Below, one piece after another: positions 21,636 to 28,775 of a stretch of DNA of 64,000 bases; the first letter of the stretch is position 1; each line of letters begins with the position of its first letter. Under the pieces are notes generated by a model, which did not search any database, was not told the DNA's origin, and saw nothing but the letters and a program-made list of their open reading frames with translations. This stretch comes from Saccharomonospora amisosensis (lineage in GTDB: Bacteria; Actinomycetota; Actinomycetes; Mycobacteriales; Pseudonocardiaceae): assembly GCF_011761185.1 (NCBI RefSeq), contig NZ_JAAOYM010000001.1, positions 930,001-994,000 on the forward strand, in the 5' to 3' direction. The translations under genes were made by a program, and so were the position numbers.

Positions 21636-22589
21636 ATGCCTCGCGTAGCCGCCATCGACTGCGGAACGAACTCCATCCGGCTGCTGGTCGCCGAGCTGAC
21701 CCACCGCCATGACGGCACGGTGGACCTGCGTGACCTCCACCGCGAGATGCGCATCGTGCGACTGGGACAGGGAGTCGACGCCACCGGCAGGTTGGCGCCG
21801 CAGGCACTGGAACGCACAAGGCAGGCGCTGTCGGCATATACGATCGCCGCCCGTCGCAAGGGTGTGGAGAAGCTGCGCATGGTGGCCACCTCAGCCACCA
21901 GGGACGCGAGCAACCGCGACGATTTCTTCGCCATGACGCGCGAAGTGCTCGGCGTTGAGGCCGAGGTGATCAGTGGCGACGAGGAGGCGAAGCTGTCTTT
22001 CGCGGGGGCGGTCGCCGAACTGGACCCGGATGAGGGCCCATTCCTGGTCGCCGATGTGGGCGGCGGCTCGACCGAACTCGTACTGGGCACCTGGGACGGC
22101 AGGCGGGCCGACGTCGCCGCCGCGCGCTCGGTGGATGTGGGCTGCGTGCGCATCACCGAGCGCACGCTGCGCTCCGATCCACCGACGCAGGAGGAGATCG
22201 AGTCCGCGCGGCGGCTGGTGGAGCGGACGCTCGAGGACGCCTTCGAGGTCGTGGATGTGTCCAAGGCGCGGACGTGGATCGGCGTGGCGGGCACGGTGAC
22301 CACCCTGTCCGCGCTGTCGCAGGGGCTGCCCGAGTACGACTCGGAGCGCACCCACCTCTCGCGGCTTTCCCGCGCCGACATCGAACACACTGCGGCACGG
22401 TTGCTCGCCTCCGACCACGCCGCCAGAGCGGCCGACCCGGTGATCCACCCCGGGAGGGTGGACGTCATCGGTGGCGGTGCGCTGATCGTGCGCGTGCTGG
22501 CCGAGCAGCTCGCCACCAGGGGCGGCCCACGGGAACTTGTGGTGAGCGAGCACGACATCCTCGACGGCATAGCGCTGTCGCTGGCCTGA
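21636..22589 (+). CDS. Exopolyphosphatase / Ppx-GppA family phosphatase
   Basis: This 317-residue enzyme of the ASKHA superfamily has the N-terminal phosphate loop AAIDCGTNSIRLLVAE, the STSATRDASN strand (in VATSATRDASNR) and the second loop FLVADVGGGSTELVLG. A third motif, WIGVAGTVTTLSAL, is also present. It hydrolyses terminal phosphates of polyphosphate and/or pppGpp; short actinobacterial Ppx1-type members usually act on short-chain polyphosphate. The DUF501-ppx neighbourhood is conserved. Confidence 0.93.
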   Translation: MPRVAAIDCGTNSIRLLVAELTHRHDGTVDLRDLHREMRIVRLGQGVDATGRLAPQALERTRQALSAYTIAARRKGVEKLRMVATSATRDASNRDDFFAMTREVLGVEAEVISGDEEAKLSFAGAVAELDPDEGPFLVADVGGGSTELVLGTWDGRRADVAAARSVDVGCVRITERTLRSDPPTQEEIESARRLVERTLEDAFEVVDVSKARTWIGVAGTVTTLSALSQGLPEYDSERTHLSRLSRADIEHTAARLLASDHAARAADPVIHPGRVDVIGGGALIVRVLAEQLATRGGPRELVVSEHDILDGIALSLA

Positions 22590-22592
22590 CCC

Positions 22593-22869
22593 CCCGCGAG
22601 TCCCCCGCTCCTGCCCGCGAGTCCCCCGCTCCTGCCCGCGAGTTCTGCGTTCCTGCCCGCGAGTTCTGCGTTCCTGCCCGCGAGTTCCCCGCGTGGCGCC
22701 TCTTCTCGGCGCCACTCCCGGCGTGGTCCGGTGATACCGGCGACCGCCCGACATCCGGTCCGAACGCAGAACTTGCGGGCGTCGGCGCAGAACTCGTGGT
22801 CTCCTGCGCAGAACTCGCGGGCGTCGGCGGGGGACTCGCGGGCGTCGGCGGGGGACTCGCGGCGCGTGC
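22593..22869. repeat. Inverted array of 21-bp intergenic repeats
   Basis: Five head-to-tail units of 21 bp (starts 22593, 22614, 22635, 22656, 22677) with core GCGAGTTCTGCG or GCGAGTCCCCCG face five reverse-complement units (starts 22765, 22786, 22807, 22828, 22849). A 68-bp centre separates the arms. The two core variants are arranged almost symmetrically, so the region could fold into a very long hairpin. No ORF is convincing here. It fills most of the gap between ppx and the prophage. Confidence 0.9.
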
Positions 22870-22888
22870 CCTCCGCTGGTGAGTCCCG

Positions 22889-22968
22889 CTACCTGTTCGC
22901 GGCGGCCGCGACGAACGCCGCCAGGTCGCGCGACTGTTGCACCCTGGACGGCTCGTGTACGTACATCA
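22889..22968 (-). pseudogene. Displaced 3' end of the S10 carboxypeptidase gene
   Basis: On the minus strand this reads MYVHEPSRVQQSRDLAAF followed by VAAAANR and TAG. It is plainly the homologue of the C-terminus of the peptidase at 48,284-49,789 (MYVHEPSRMRQSADLAAF...TSSNR). It is the original host tail, cut off from its gene by prophage insertion at the 19-bp core. Confidence 0.92.
22950..22968. repeat. attL core
   Basis: GGCTCGTGTACGTACATCA is identical to 48345-48363. The inner 10 bases (22956-22965) are a perfect palindrome. Sequence to the left is the host gene tail; sequence to the right is phage and leads to the integrase 84 bp away. Confidence 0.9.
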
Positions 22969-23051
22969 CGTGCAACGGTGGTCGTGACCTGGGGAAACAC
23001 TGTTGGGGGTCGGTGGGAACCTTAGGGAGCGTACTGGGCTATTAGTGCAGG

Positions 23052-24308
23052 TCAGCCTACATTTCCATCCTCCGTTTTGGAAGCCTCTCGGAGTGCCTGG
23101 TTGTCGAGGTTCGTCCCACGTCGTGTCCCACGCTGTCCCACGCCACCATTGTCCACAACGGACAAGGTAGGGGCCTCGCCGAGCGCGGCGAGCACGCGGG
23201 CGCGAGCCGTGCTGGTCTGCTGCACGTACTCGCGCGACAGGTTGATGTCACTGTGGCCCATAACCTCAGCGAGCTGGAACACATCCAGACCGCCTTCCGC
23301 CAACCGCGTCGCGAACCCTCGGCGCAGCGCGTACCCCGACTTGCCGTGAACGCCGACGGCTTCAGCGGCCTTCCGAAGATGGAAACCGAGGATGTCCCGA
23401 TTCAGCGGCTTACCGGCCTCGGTCAAGAACACCAACGGATGCGCACACTTCTCCCCTCGCATGTGCTCGACGCCACACGGCTCCCGCGGATCGCGGCCGG
23501 CTAATCGACGACGTGCGATCTCCACAGCACGCGCCGAAAGCGGCACCTCGCGGGCGTCGCGGTCCTTCGGCCATGGCCGGATCCTCTTCTGCCTGAACAC
23601 GAAGACCTCGGCGACCGTTAGGACCGCGTTGACGAGATCGACGCGGTGCGCGTGAAGACCAGTCAACTCCCCCGGCCGTAGGCCGGTGTCGATCATGAAC
23701 AGCACCGCGTCCGCGTAGTCGGGCCGGAGCTTCCCCGCGAGCTTCGTCGCCTCGTCGGCGGACATATATACCTTCGGCCGCTTCTGTCGCTTCGGCAGCT
23801 TCACCCCGGCGCACGGCGAGGCATCGAGGATGCCCTCGTCCAGTGCTCGCGTGATCGACACCCGGAATGGCGAGTAGACGCGTTGCACGTAGCTCGCTGA
23901 CAGCGGGCGCTGCACGAACTTCGGGTCCACCATGTCGACGGGCGCCTTGCCGCGTTCCAACTGCTCGACCCACTTCTGAATGTCTCGCTGGGCGATCTTG
24001 TTCAGCGGCACGTCGCGCCAGCGCGGCAGCACGTAGCTGCGGACGAGTTGCTGCTCGATGCGGCCCGCGTCGGACTCGAACTCCCGCGTCTGGCTGACGA
24101 TCTCCCACCACGCGCCCCACGATGTCCGGGCGGACAGGGTGCCGTCGTTGGCTGCTGCGGTCCGACGAGCTTTCACCTCGGCTTCCTGAGCGGCCTCGCG
24201 CGCATCCGCCTTCCTGCGGAAGGTGCCCTTGACGGTGCGCTTCTTCCCGCCTGAATCGCGGTAGACGCCGCGCCACCGGCCGGACGGCAACTTCTCAGCG
24301 CTCGCCAT
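23052..24308 (-). CDS. int: Phage tyrosine integrase
   Basis: The 418-residue recombinase has an arm-binding N-terminus (SGRWRGVYRDSGGKKR), a SAM-like core-binding domain and a C-terminal catalytic domain. Catalytic residues are R near 210 (DTGLRPGELTGL), YALRRGFAT near 328, H near 350 (MGHSDINLS) and the nucleophile Y near 360 (REYVQQ). In the usual HxxR box the His is replaced by Tyr. It lies beside attL and reads toward it, as expected. ATG 24308 is chosen because AAAGG lies seven bases upstream; the gene overlaps the end of the repressor-like gene by 14 bp. Confidence 0.95.
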   Translation of the reverse strand: MASAEKLPSGRWRGVYRDSGGKKRTVKGTFRRKADAREAAQEAEVKARRTAAANDGTLSARTSWGAWWEIVSQTREFESDAGRIEQQLVRSYVLPRWRDVPLNKIAQRDIQKWVEQLERGKAPVDMVDPKFVQRPLSASYVQRVYSPFRVSITRALDEGILDASPCAGVKLPKRQKRPKVYMSADEATKLAGKLRPDYADAVLFMIDTGLRPGELTGLHAHRVDLVNAVLTVAEVFVFRQKRIRPWPKDRDAREVPLSARAVEIARRRLAGRDPREPCGVEHMRGEKCAHPLVFLTEAGKPLNRDILGFHLRKAAEAVGVHGKSGYALRRGFATRLAEGGLDVFQLAEVMGHSDINLSREYVQQTSTARARVLAALGEAPTLSVVDNGGVGQRGTRRGTNLDNQALREASKTEDGNVG

Positions 24309-25098
24309 TGTCATCCTTTCCGACGCTTTGCCCAGAAGCGAACTTATAGAGCCGTGCCAAGTTCAGTGCGAATCGTCCAACTTCTTCGAGTTGATCTGCA
24401 TCCAAAGCCGACATTGCGGCCAACACTTGGTTATATGCATCGTCAGTACCGCGAGCAGATTTCCATTGCTCTTCTTCGGATAGGAATTCGGGTAGACTCT
24501 GGCGTTTTGGTGCTGCCCCGGCGGCCAGGGTGGGGGATCGCAAGCGCTGTAGTGTTAGGGCTATATCCAGGCCATCTGGGGCGTCTTTTGCTTGAAGTGT
24601 GGTGCCTGGCTCAAGATCAAACACGCGGTCTACGGCAGCGAGGCTCATGTCGCGAACTCGCTTCCCCGATTCGATTCGGAGCCATGTAGCGTACGCAATA
24701 CCAGCCTTATGTGCCGCCTCTTCTGCGGTTAATCCACGCTTTATCCGTTCCCGTCTGACGATGCGACCGAGGATTTGCTTTTCACGGCTTACTCGTGTAA
24801 CGAGAACGCCTGAAACAGCATGGAGGCTGCGGTCAAAGTGGGCTATCGAGTCGGCATCAGAATCAACGTCGAACGTAAAATACACCGCCCCTTCCCGACC
24901 CATTATCGGCATTGGGTAGCGGCGAGGTCCTACTATGGATCCGCGTTTCAAGTCTCCGCCGGCCTGGCGAGCCAATCGGGTGGCACTCGAGATGATGCGA
25001 GCGATCTCTTCGGTCTGCAACGATTGATCAACTAGCACTGTCACGTTGTAGCGATGCCTGCCGGGCAGACTGTCCGACTGGCCTGAATCGTTGTCCAC
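24295..25098 (-). CDS. HTH (XRE-type) phage repressor-like protein
   Basis: The 267-residue protein has a helix-turn-helix near the middle: GLTAEEAAHKAGIAYATWLRI, starting at about residue 127 (quoted part only). It is preceded by a 115-residue alpha/beta N-terminal domain and followed by a helical C-terminus. It is leftward, upstream of and overlapping int, and divergent from the excisionase-like gene. This is the position of an immunity repressor. Base composition here is visibly more AT-rich than neighbours. Start GTG 25098 is a best guess; the N-terminal domain is unrecognised. Confidence 0.7.
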   Translation of the reverse strand: MDNDSGQSDSLPGRHRYNVTVLVDQSLQTEEIARIISSATRLARQAGGDLKRGSIVGPRRYPMPIMGREGAVYFTFDVDSDADSIAHFDRSLHAVSGVLVTRVSREKQILGRIVRRERIKRGLTAEEAAHKAGIAYATWLRIESGKRVRDMSLAAVDRVFDLEPGTTLQAKDAPDGLDIALTLQRLRSPTLAAGAAPKRQSLPEFLSEEEQWKSARGTDDAYNQVLAAMSALDADQLEEVGRFALNLARLYKFASGQSVGKDDNGER

Positions 25099-25224
25099 AC
25101 CCTCAGCATGGCAAGAACCGCTAGGAGTGTCTAGGAGAGTCTGGGAACTACATCTGTGTAGGAATATCTTTAGGCACCTCGATGCAGCGATCGGCAGCAC
25201 TTGGGCGACATGCTGTTGACCCGG

Positions 25225-25246
25225 TAGTTGCAACTCGGTACAACTA
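25225..25246. promoter_or_regulatory. Operator candidate in the divergent early control region
   Basis: TAGTTG and CAACTA form an inverted repeat with a 10-base spacer, and the left arm is itself in the palindrome AGTTGCAACT (25226-25235). TTGCAA and the nearby TATAGC could be -35/-10 elements of the rightward early promoter. It sits between the repressor-like and excisionase-like genes in the only sizeable non-coding gap (25,099-25,309). Confidence 0.4.
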
Positions 25247-25309
25247 GGTATAGCTTCATGGTGGTCGCTGGGAGCGCCCCGGCGACAAGTCGGATCACCT
25301 AGGAGTGCA

Positions 25310-25510
25310 ATGGATAGCCCCTGGTTGACGGTCGACGAAGCCGCCACGAGATCGCGCCGTCACAACAAGACGGTACTCCGCGCTCTTCGCCGTGGAGAAC
25401 TGCGCGGTCATCAAGCCCGTGCGAATGGGCGCTGGCTGATTCACGTCGAAGACCTCGATCTGTGGGTCCGCGGCGAGCGGCCGACAGGTCGAACGAAGGT
25501 GGCGAGCTGA
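25310..25510 (+). CDS. Excisionase-like small HTH protein
   Basis: The 66-residue protein is a MerR-like winged helix of the excisionase family: WLTVDEAATRSRRHNKTVLRALRRGEL, then HQARANGRWLIHVEDLDLWV (quoted in parts). Such proteins bend att DNA or regulate early genes. AGGAGTGCA precedes the ATG. It is the first rightward gene opposite the repressor, consistent with xis or a Cro-like early regulator. Confidence 0.8.
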   Translation: MDSPWLTVDEAATRSRRHNKTVLRALRRGELRGHQARANGRWLIHVEDLDLWVRGERPTGRTKVAS

Positions 25511-25614
25511 TGCCGCTCGTCAACATCCCTCAGGCAGCGACCTACCCGAACACGAGCCGGCAAGCACAGGTCGGGCAGGTCGCCGAACTGAACATCAACT
25601 ACTCAGGAGTAGCG

Positions 25615-26049
25615 ATGCCTACGTCGCAGCATAACGCAGTACATCCGTACTGCAACCCGGAACTGCCCACACCGCCCGCTTGGGCGTGCGAAGTGGTGAT
25701 CGACGGCGGCACCGGCGGGGTCTACTCGCGGCGCTCGTCGGTCGAGGTCAGCGCGTTCGACGATCTCGACCGGGCGGAGGAGGTCGCTGTCGACCTCAGC
25801 CAGGTTGACCTCGTCGACGAGGACTCCGGCGAAGTCCAGCGCTTCGAGCCGCGCGTCACGGTAGTGGTCCACAGCCGCGACGAAGGTTCCTTTCCAATTC
25901 ACCTCACGGTCGAGCAGGCGGGGCGGCTCCGCACCGCGCTTGGTGAGCTGCTTGACGCGCTTGGCGAGCCCGACCAGGACTTCGCGGCCGTCGAGGCTGA
26001 GGCGCTGGCTCTGGTGGCGTCGTCGAACGGGGGTGTCGACCATGGCTGA
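25615..26049 (+). CDS. Phage early protein of unknown function
   Basis: The 144-residue acidic protein is unrecognised. The start is chosen at ATG 25615 because AGGAG lies five bases upstream. The frame is open back to an ATG at 25510 that overlaps the excisionase stop (TGATG), so a 179-residue form is possible. The middle is rich in Asp/Glu and Val, and the C-terminus is helical (HLTVEQAGRLRTALGELLDAL). Confidence 0.65.
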   Translation: MPTSQHNAVHPYCNPELPTPPAWACEVVIDGGTGGVYSRRSSVEVSAFDDLDRAEEVAVDLSQVDLVDEDSGEVQRFEPRVTVVVHSRDEGSFPIHLTVEQAGRLRTALGELLDALGEPDQDFAAVEAEALALVASSNGGVDHG

Positions 26050-26563
26050 CCTGTTCGGCTCATCGACCGGACCTGCGGAGCCGGCGGTTCAGGTGAGCGG
26101 CTCGTTGTATCGGGTGAGGCACTTCGCCGAGGAGGCGCGGCAGGGTCGCCTTGCTGCGCTGGAGGCGCTGCGGCGCGCGGAGGCCGAGGTGGATGCCTAC
26201 CTCGCCCGGCAGGCGCAGGCGCGCGACGCGGAGGTGCGCGCCGCTGGTGAAGGGAAGGTGGCCGCTGACCCGCGCCCCACCTCGGCGCAGGCGGCGCGCA
26301 CCATCGCTCCCCGGGTGGGGACACAACGCGCCCGCATCCTCGCCGCCATCGTCGAGTACGGCGGCCTGACTGATCACGAGCTGGCGGAGCGACTGGGCAT
26401 GCTCGACAACTCCGTGCGGCCGAGGCGAACCGAGTTGGTGTCTGGCGGATTCGCCGCCGACTCCGGCCGCGTGCGCACTCACCGCGGCACAGCCTGGGTC
26501 GTGTGGGAAGCGACCGAGGAAGGGCGGGCCTGGTGGCGCTCCCTGCTCGGGGGTGCCGCATGA
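26042..26563 (+). CDS. Winged-helix phage protein
   Basis: The 173-residue protein has a helical N-terminus (FAEEARQGRLAALEALRRAE) and a C-terminal MarR/LysR-size winged helix: RILAAIVEYGGLTDHELAERL, about residues 100-120 (quoted in part), then RRTELVSGGFAADSGRV. The motif resembles phage DNA-binding proteins that sense replication or silence genes, but no target is known. It overlaps the preceding gene by 8 bp and the next by ATGA. Confidence 0.7.
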   Translation: MADLFGSSTGPAEPAVQVSGSLYRVRHFAEEARQGRLAALEALRRAEAEVDAYLARQAQARDAEVRAAGEGKVAADPRPTSAQAARTIAPRVGTQRARILAAIVEYGGLTDHELAERLGMLDNSVRPRRTELVSGGFAADSGRVRTHRGTAWVVWEATEEGRAWWRSLLGGAA

Positions 26564-27075
26564 CGCGCCCTGATGGATTCCCCGCTGACCGGTCCCTGGC
26601 CGCAGTCAGGCGCCACTACCGGCAGATGGTCCCGCTGTTCGATGCCTACTGCGCGGCCGTCGAATCGCACGCTGAGTGGTTTCCTCGACCGATCACCGAA
26701 CCGGCGCGCCCGGAGAACTTGCTGGCTCGGTCGGAAGCGTGCTTGATCGCGCTGCGGAATGTCGGTCACCCGGCCGACGAGCTCGCGGTCACGCTGGCCG
26801 AGGCCTACGTCGAGCGGCTCGAGGACGAAATCCGCAGCCTCGCCGACGAAGAACCCAGCCTGGATGATCTCGTGACCAGGTACTTCTTCGCCTTCGCCGG
26901 ATGTGTCCCGACGCCGGAGAGCTGGCTGTCCGAGGTCGAGGAGGAGAAGGACGCTGCGGTGGCCGAGTTGGTCGAGCAGATGACCGACGAGCAGCACGCC
27001 GAAGCGCTGAAGGCGGCGATGCCGCTGGTTCTGGAGCGGATCATCGCCAGGGACAAGGCTGAGGGGGCGCAGTGA
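26560..27075 (+). CDS. Hypothetical phage protein
   Basis: The 171-residue protein is acidic, mainly helical and unrecognised, with no signal peptide or transmembrane segment. Its start ATG overlaps the previous stop (ATGA) and its own stop overlaps the next ATG, so it belongs to a translationally coupled early operon. Confidence 0.65.
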   Translation: MTRPDGFPADRSLAAVRRHYRQMVPLFDAYCAAVESHAEWFPRPITEPARPENLLARSEACLIALRNVGHPADELAVTLAEAYVERLEDEIRSLADEEPSLDDLVTRYFFAFAGCVPTPESWLSEVEEEKDAAVAELVEQMTDEQHAEALKAAMPLVLERIIARDKAEGAQ

Positions 27076-27239
27076 TGGTGGAGTCTTTGCAGGTTGTAGC
27101 CGTCTGGCTGCTGGCGTTCGTGGGTGGCGCGGTCGCCGCCGCCGTGGTTGTCCTGCTGGCGGATCGCGTGGCCGACCGCCTCTACACCACTTGGCGGCGA
27201 CCGTGCCCGCAGTGCATTCGCTGCGACGACCACTCCTAA
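27075..27239 (+). CDS. Small membrane protein with Cys tail
   Basis: The 54-residue protein has one predicted transmembrane helix (VVAVWLLAFVGGAVAAAVVV) and a short C-terminal tail with CPQCIRC, a possible metal-binding knuckle. ATG 27075 overlaps the preceding TGA. The function is unknown. Confidence 0.6.
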   Translation: MVESLQVVAVWLLAFVGGAVAAAVVVLLADRVADRLYTTWRRPCPQCIRCDDHS

Positions 27240-27301
27240 CCACAGGGCCGGTCCCGCATCCCGAGCGGGATCGGCCCCACCCCGAGCAACTGGAGGGGAC
27301 A

Positions 27302-27487
27302 TTGTCCACGTTGGACAGCGGGAGCGAGTCCCGCGAATACCAGGTCATCCCGATCACTACGCCGTCTCGCGCTGAACTGTGGCAGCGCAACCAGCTCGCG
27401 AGGAGTCTGCTCAGCCATCGTCCGTGCTCGACCGAGACCACCCGACTAGTGCTGGCCGTGCTTGACGGCACAGCGGAGGCGAGGTGA
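27302..27487 (+). CDS. Small hypothetical phage protein
   Basis: The 61-residue protein likely starts at TTG 27302, because GGAGGGG precedes it by a few bases. It is unrecognised, with a helical middle (RAELWQRNQLARSLLSHR). The stop overlaps the GTG start of the nuclease-like gene. Confidence 0.5.
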   Translation: MSTLDSGSESREYQVIPITTPSRAELWQRNQLARSLLSHRPCSTETTRLVLAVLDGTAEAR

Positions 27488-28023
27488 ATACCATCGAGTC
27501 GGTACCCGTGAGGTACCGGGGAACATTGTTCGCCTCGACCCTGGAAGCGGACTGGGCGGCGACATTCGACAGGCTCGGCTGGTACTGGCAGTACGAGCCC
27601 CTCGCGGTGAGGCTACTCAACGGCGAGTGCTACCGACCAGACTTCTGCCTGCCAGCGCAGCGGGTGTGGTGCGAGGTCAAGGGCCCGCATGACGAGCGGC
27701 TCCACAAGACCCGGCTGCTGCAGGCCACGCTGAGCTATGACCGCTGGGACTGGGAATCGTGGCTCGTTGTCGTCCTACGGCCGCCAGGCCCAGGCGAGGC
27801 TGCCACGTGGCATGGCACCAGCGAGGAGCAGGACATCGTCTTGGTGCGCTGCTTCGAATGCGGCCACTACTGCTTCATGGACCACGCCGGGATATGGACT
27901 TGTCGACACCACATCGGCGTGGGGACAACGCCTGAGAAGCCGTGGCGGAACGGTGGGGAATTGCTTCGCAGTGGCGATGCGATGTTCACGCGCGCCCCTC
28001 GTCTGTTGAAAAGGGGTGCATGA
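27484..28023 (+). CDS. PD-(D/E)XK nuclease-like protein with C-terminal zinc ribbon
   Basis: The 179-residue protein has the pattern of a restriction-endonuclease-like fold: E21 (STLEADWAATFDRLGW), D53 in YRPDFCLP and E64-x-K66 in VWCEVKGP. All lie at the right spacing for a PD-(D/E)XK core. The C-terminal part has CFECGHYCFMDHAGIWTCRHH-like Cys/His pairs (positions about 122-143), a probable zinc ribbon. It may process or repair phage DNA before replication. Activity is inferred from motifs only. Confidence 0.65.
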   Translation: MNTIESVPVRYRGTLFASTLEADWAATFDRLGWYWQYEPLAVRLLNGECYRPDFCLPAQRVWCEVKGPHDERLHKTRLLQATLSYDRWDWESWLVVVLRPPGPGEAATWHGTSEEQDIVLVRCFECGHYCFMDHAGIWTCRHHIGVGTTPEKPWRNGGELLRSGDAMFTRAPRLLKRGA

Positions 28024-28775
28024 TGCGCATTCGGTCGATCAAGCCGGAGTTCTGGCGTTCCAAGACCATCGCAGGGCTCGCGTGGGACGTGCGGCTCGTG
28101 CTCAAGGGCCTGGAGTCGTATGTCGACGACAACGGCGTCGGCAAGGACGACATCGCGCTCATCGCCGCTGACGTGTTCCCTCGCGACCTTTCCGCGAACC
28201 CTCGCGAGACCCTCGCGAGATTGTCCGAAGCGATTTCCACCCTCGCTGAAGCCGGTCTCGTCATCCGATATGAGGCTGATGGCGACGAACTGATCTACAT
28301 CGACCGCTGGGAAGACATCCAGCGGATCGACAAACCATCCAAAGGACGTTTCCGCAGGCCAGACGGCACATTGAACTACTCGGAGACGGCCGCTCGCGAG
28401 ACCCTCGCGAGCCCTCCCGAAACCCTCGCGCCTGTAACAGGGGAACAGGGGAACAGGGGAACAGAGAAAAGACCTCCGTCAACCGCTGCGCAGTCGACGG
28501 AGCAAGACGACCCAGACTTCGCGAAATTCTGGGACGTGTACCCACGCAAGGTGGGCAAGGGCGAGGCGCGCAAGGCGTGGGCGAAGCTACTCAAGGCCGG
28601 GATCGACCCGGCAGACATCATCGCCGGCGCGGAACGCTACCGCGACGATCCGCTACGCAAACGCCAGGAGATCAAGTACACCAAGCACCCAGGGCCATGG
28701 TTGAACGCCGAACGCTGGACCGATGAAACATCCGCAGCAGGCAGCGGTGAACTGCAGGGATGGTGGAGCACGTGA
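28023..28775 (+). CDS. Phage replication initiator / DnaD-like protein
   Basis: The 250-residue protein begins RIRSIKPEFWRSKTIAGL, a common start of actinophage and Gram-positive phage replication initiators with a winged-helix N-terminus. It ends with a DnaD/replisome-organiser-like helical segment (FAKFWDVYPRKVGKGEARKA). A low-complexity Pro/Thr/Gly linker joins them. Two clusters of palindromic repeats lie inside the gene. It directly precedes the primase-helicase. ATG 28023 is chosen (AAGGGG six bases upstream); ATG 28020 is equally in frame. Confidence 0.75.
   Translation: MRIRSIKPEFWRSKTIAGLAWDVRLVLKGLESYVDDNGVGKDDIALIAADVFPRDLSANPRETLARLSEAISTLAEAGLVIRYEADGDELIYIDRWEDIQRIDKPSKGRFRRPDGTLNYSETAARETLASPPETLAPVTGEQGNRGTEKRPPSTAAQSTEQDDPDFAKFWDVYPRKVGKGEARKAWAKLLKAGIDPADIIAGAERYRDDPLRKRQEIKYTKHPGPWLNAERWTDETSAAGSGELQGWWST
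28180..28219. repeat. Iteron-like cluster 1 (phased CTCGCGAG)
   Basis: Four copies or near-copies of the palindrome CTCGCGAG start at 28180, 28191, 28201 and 28212, spaced 10-11 bp, one helical turn. The last 19 bases are repeated exactly at 28393-28411. It lies inside the replication-initiator gene. Confidence 0.5.
28393..28432. repeat. Iteron-like cluster 2 (phased CTCGCGAG)
   Basis: CTCGCGAGACCCTCGCGAG (28393-28411) is an exact copy of 28201-28219, followed at the same 10-11 bp spacing by two degenerate copies (28414, 28425). With cluster 1 it could form the phage origin, as lambda's origin lies within gene O. Confidence 0.5.

Noticed and set aside
22590-22870. CRISPR array
   Set aside because: Repeats are tandem with no unique spacers and occur in both orientations; no cas genes.
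28431-28475. GGGGAACA tandem repeat in the replication-initiator gene as phase-variation tract
   Set aside because: Only three to four 8-bp units and located in a linker; more likely low-complexity coding for Gly/Asn/Gln, although slippage cannot be excluded.
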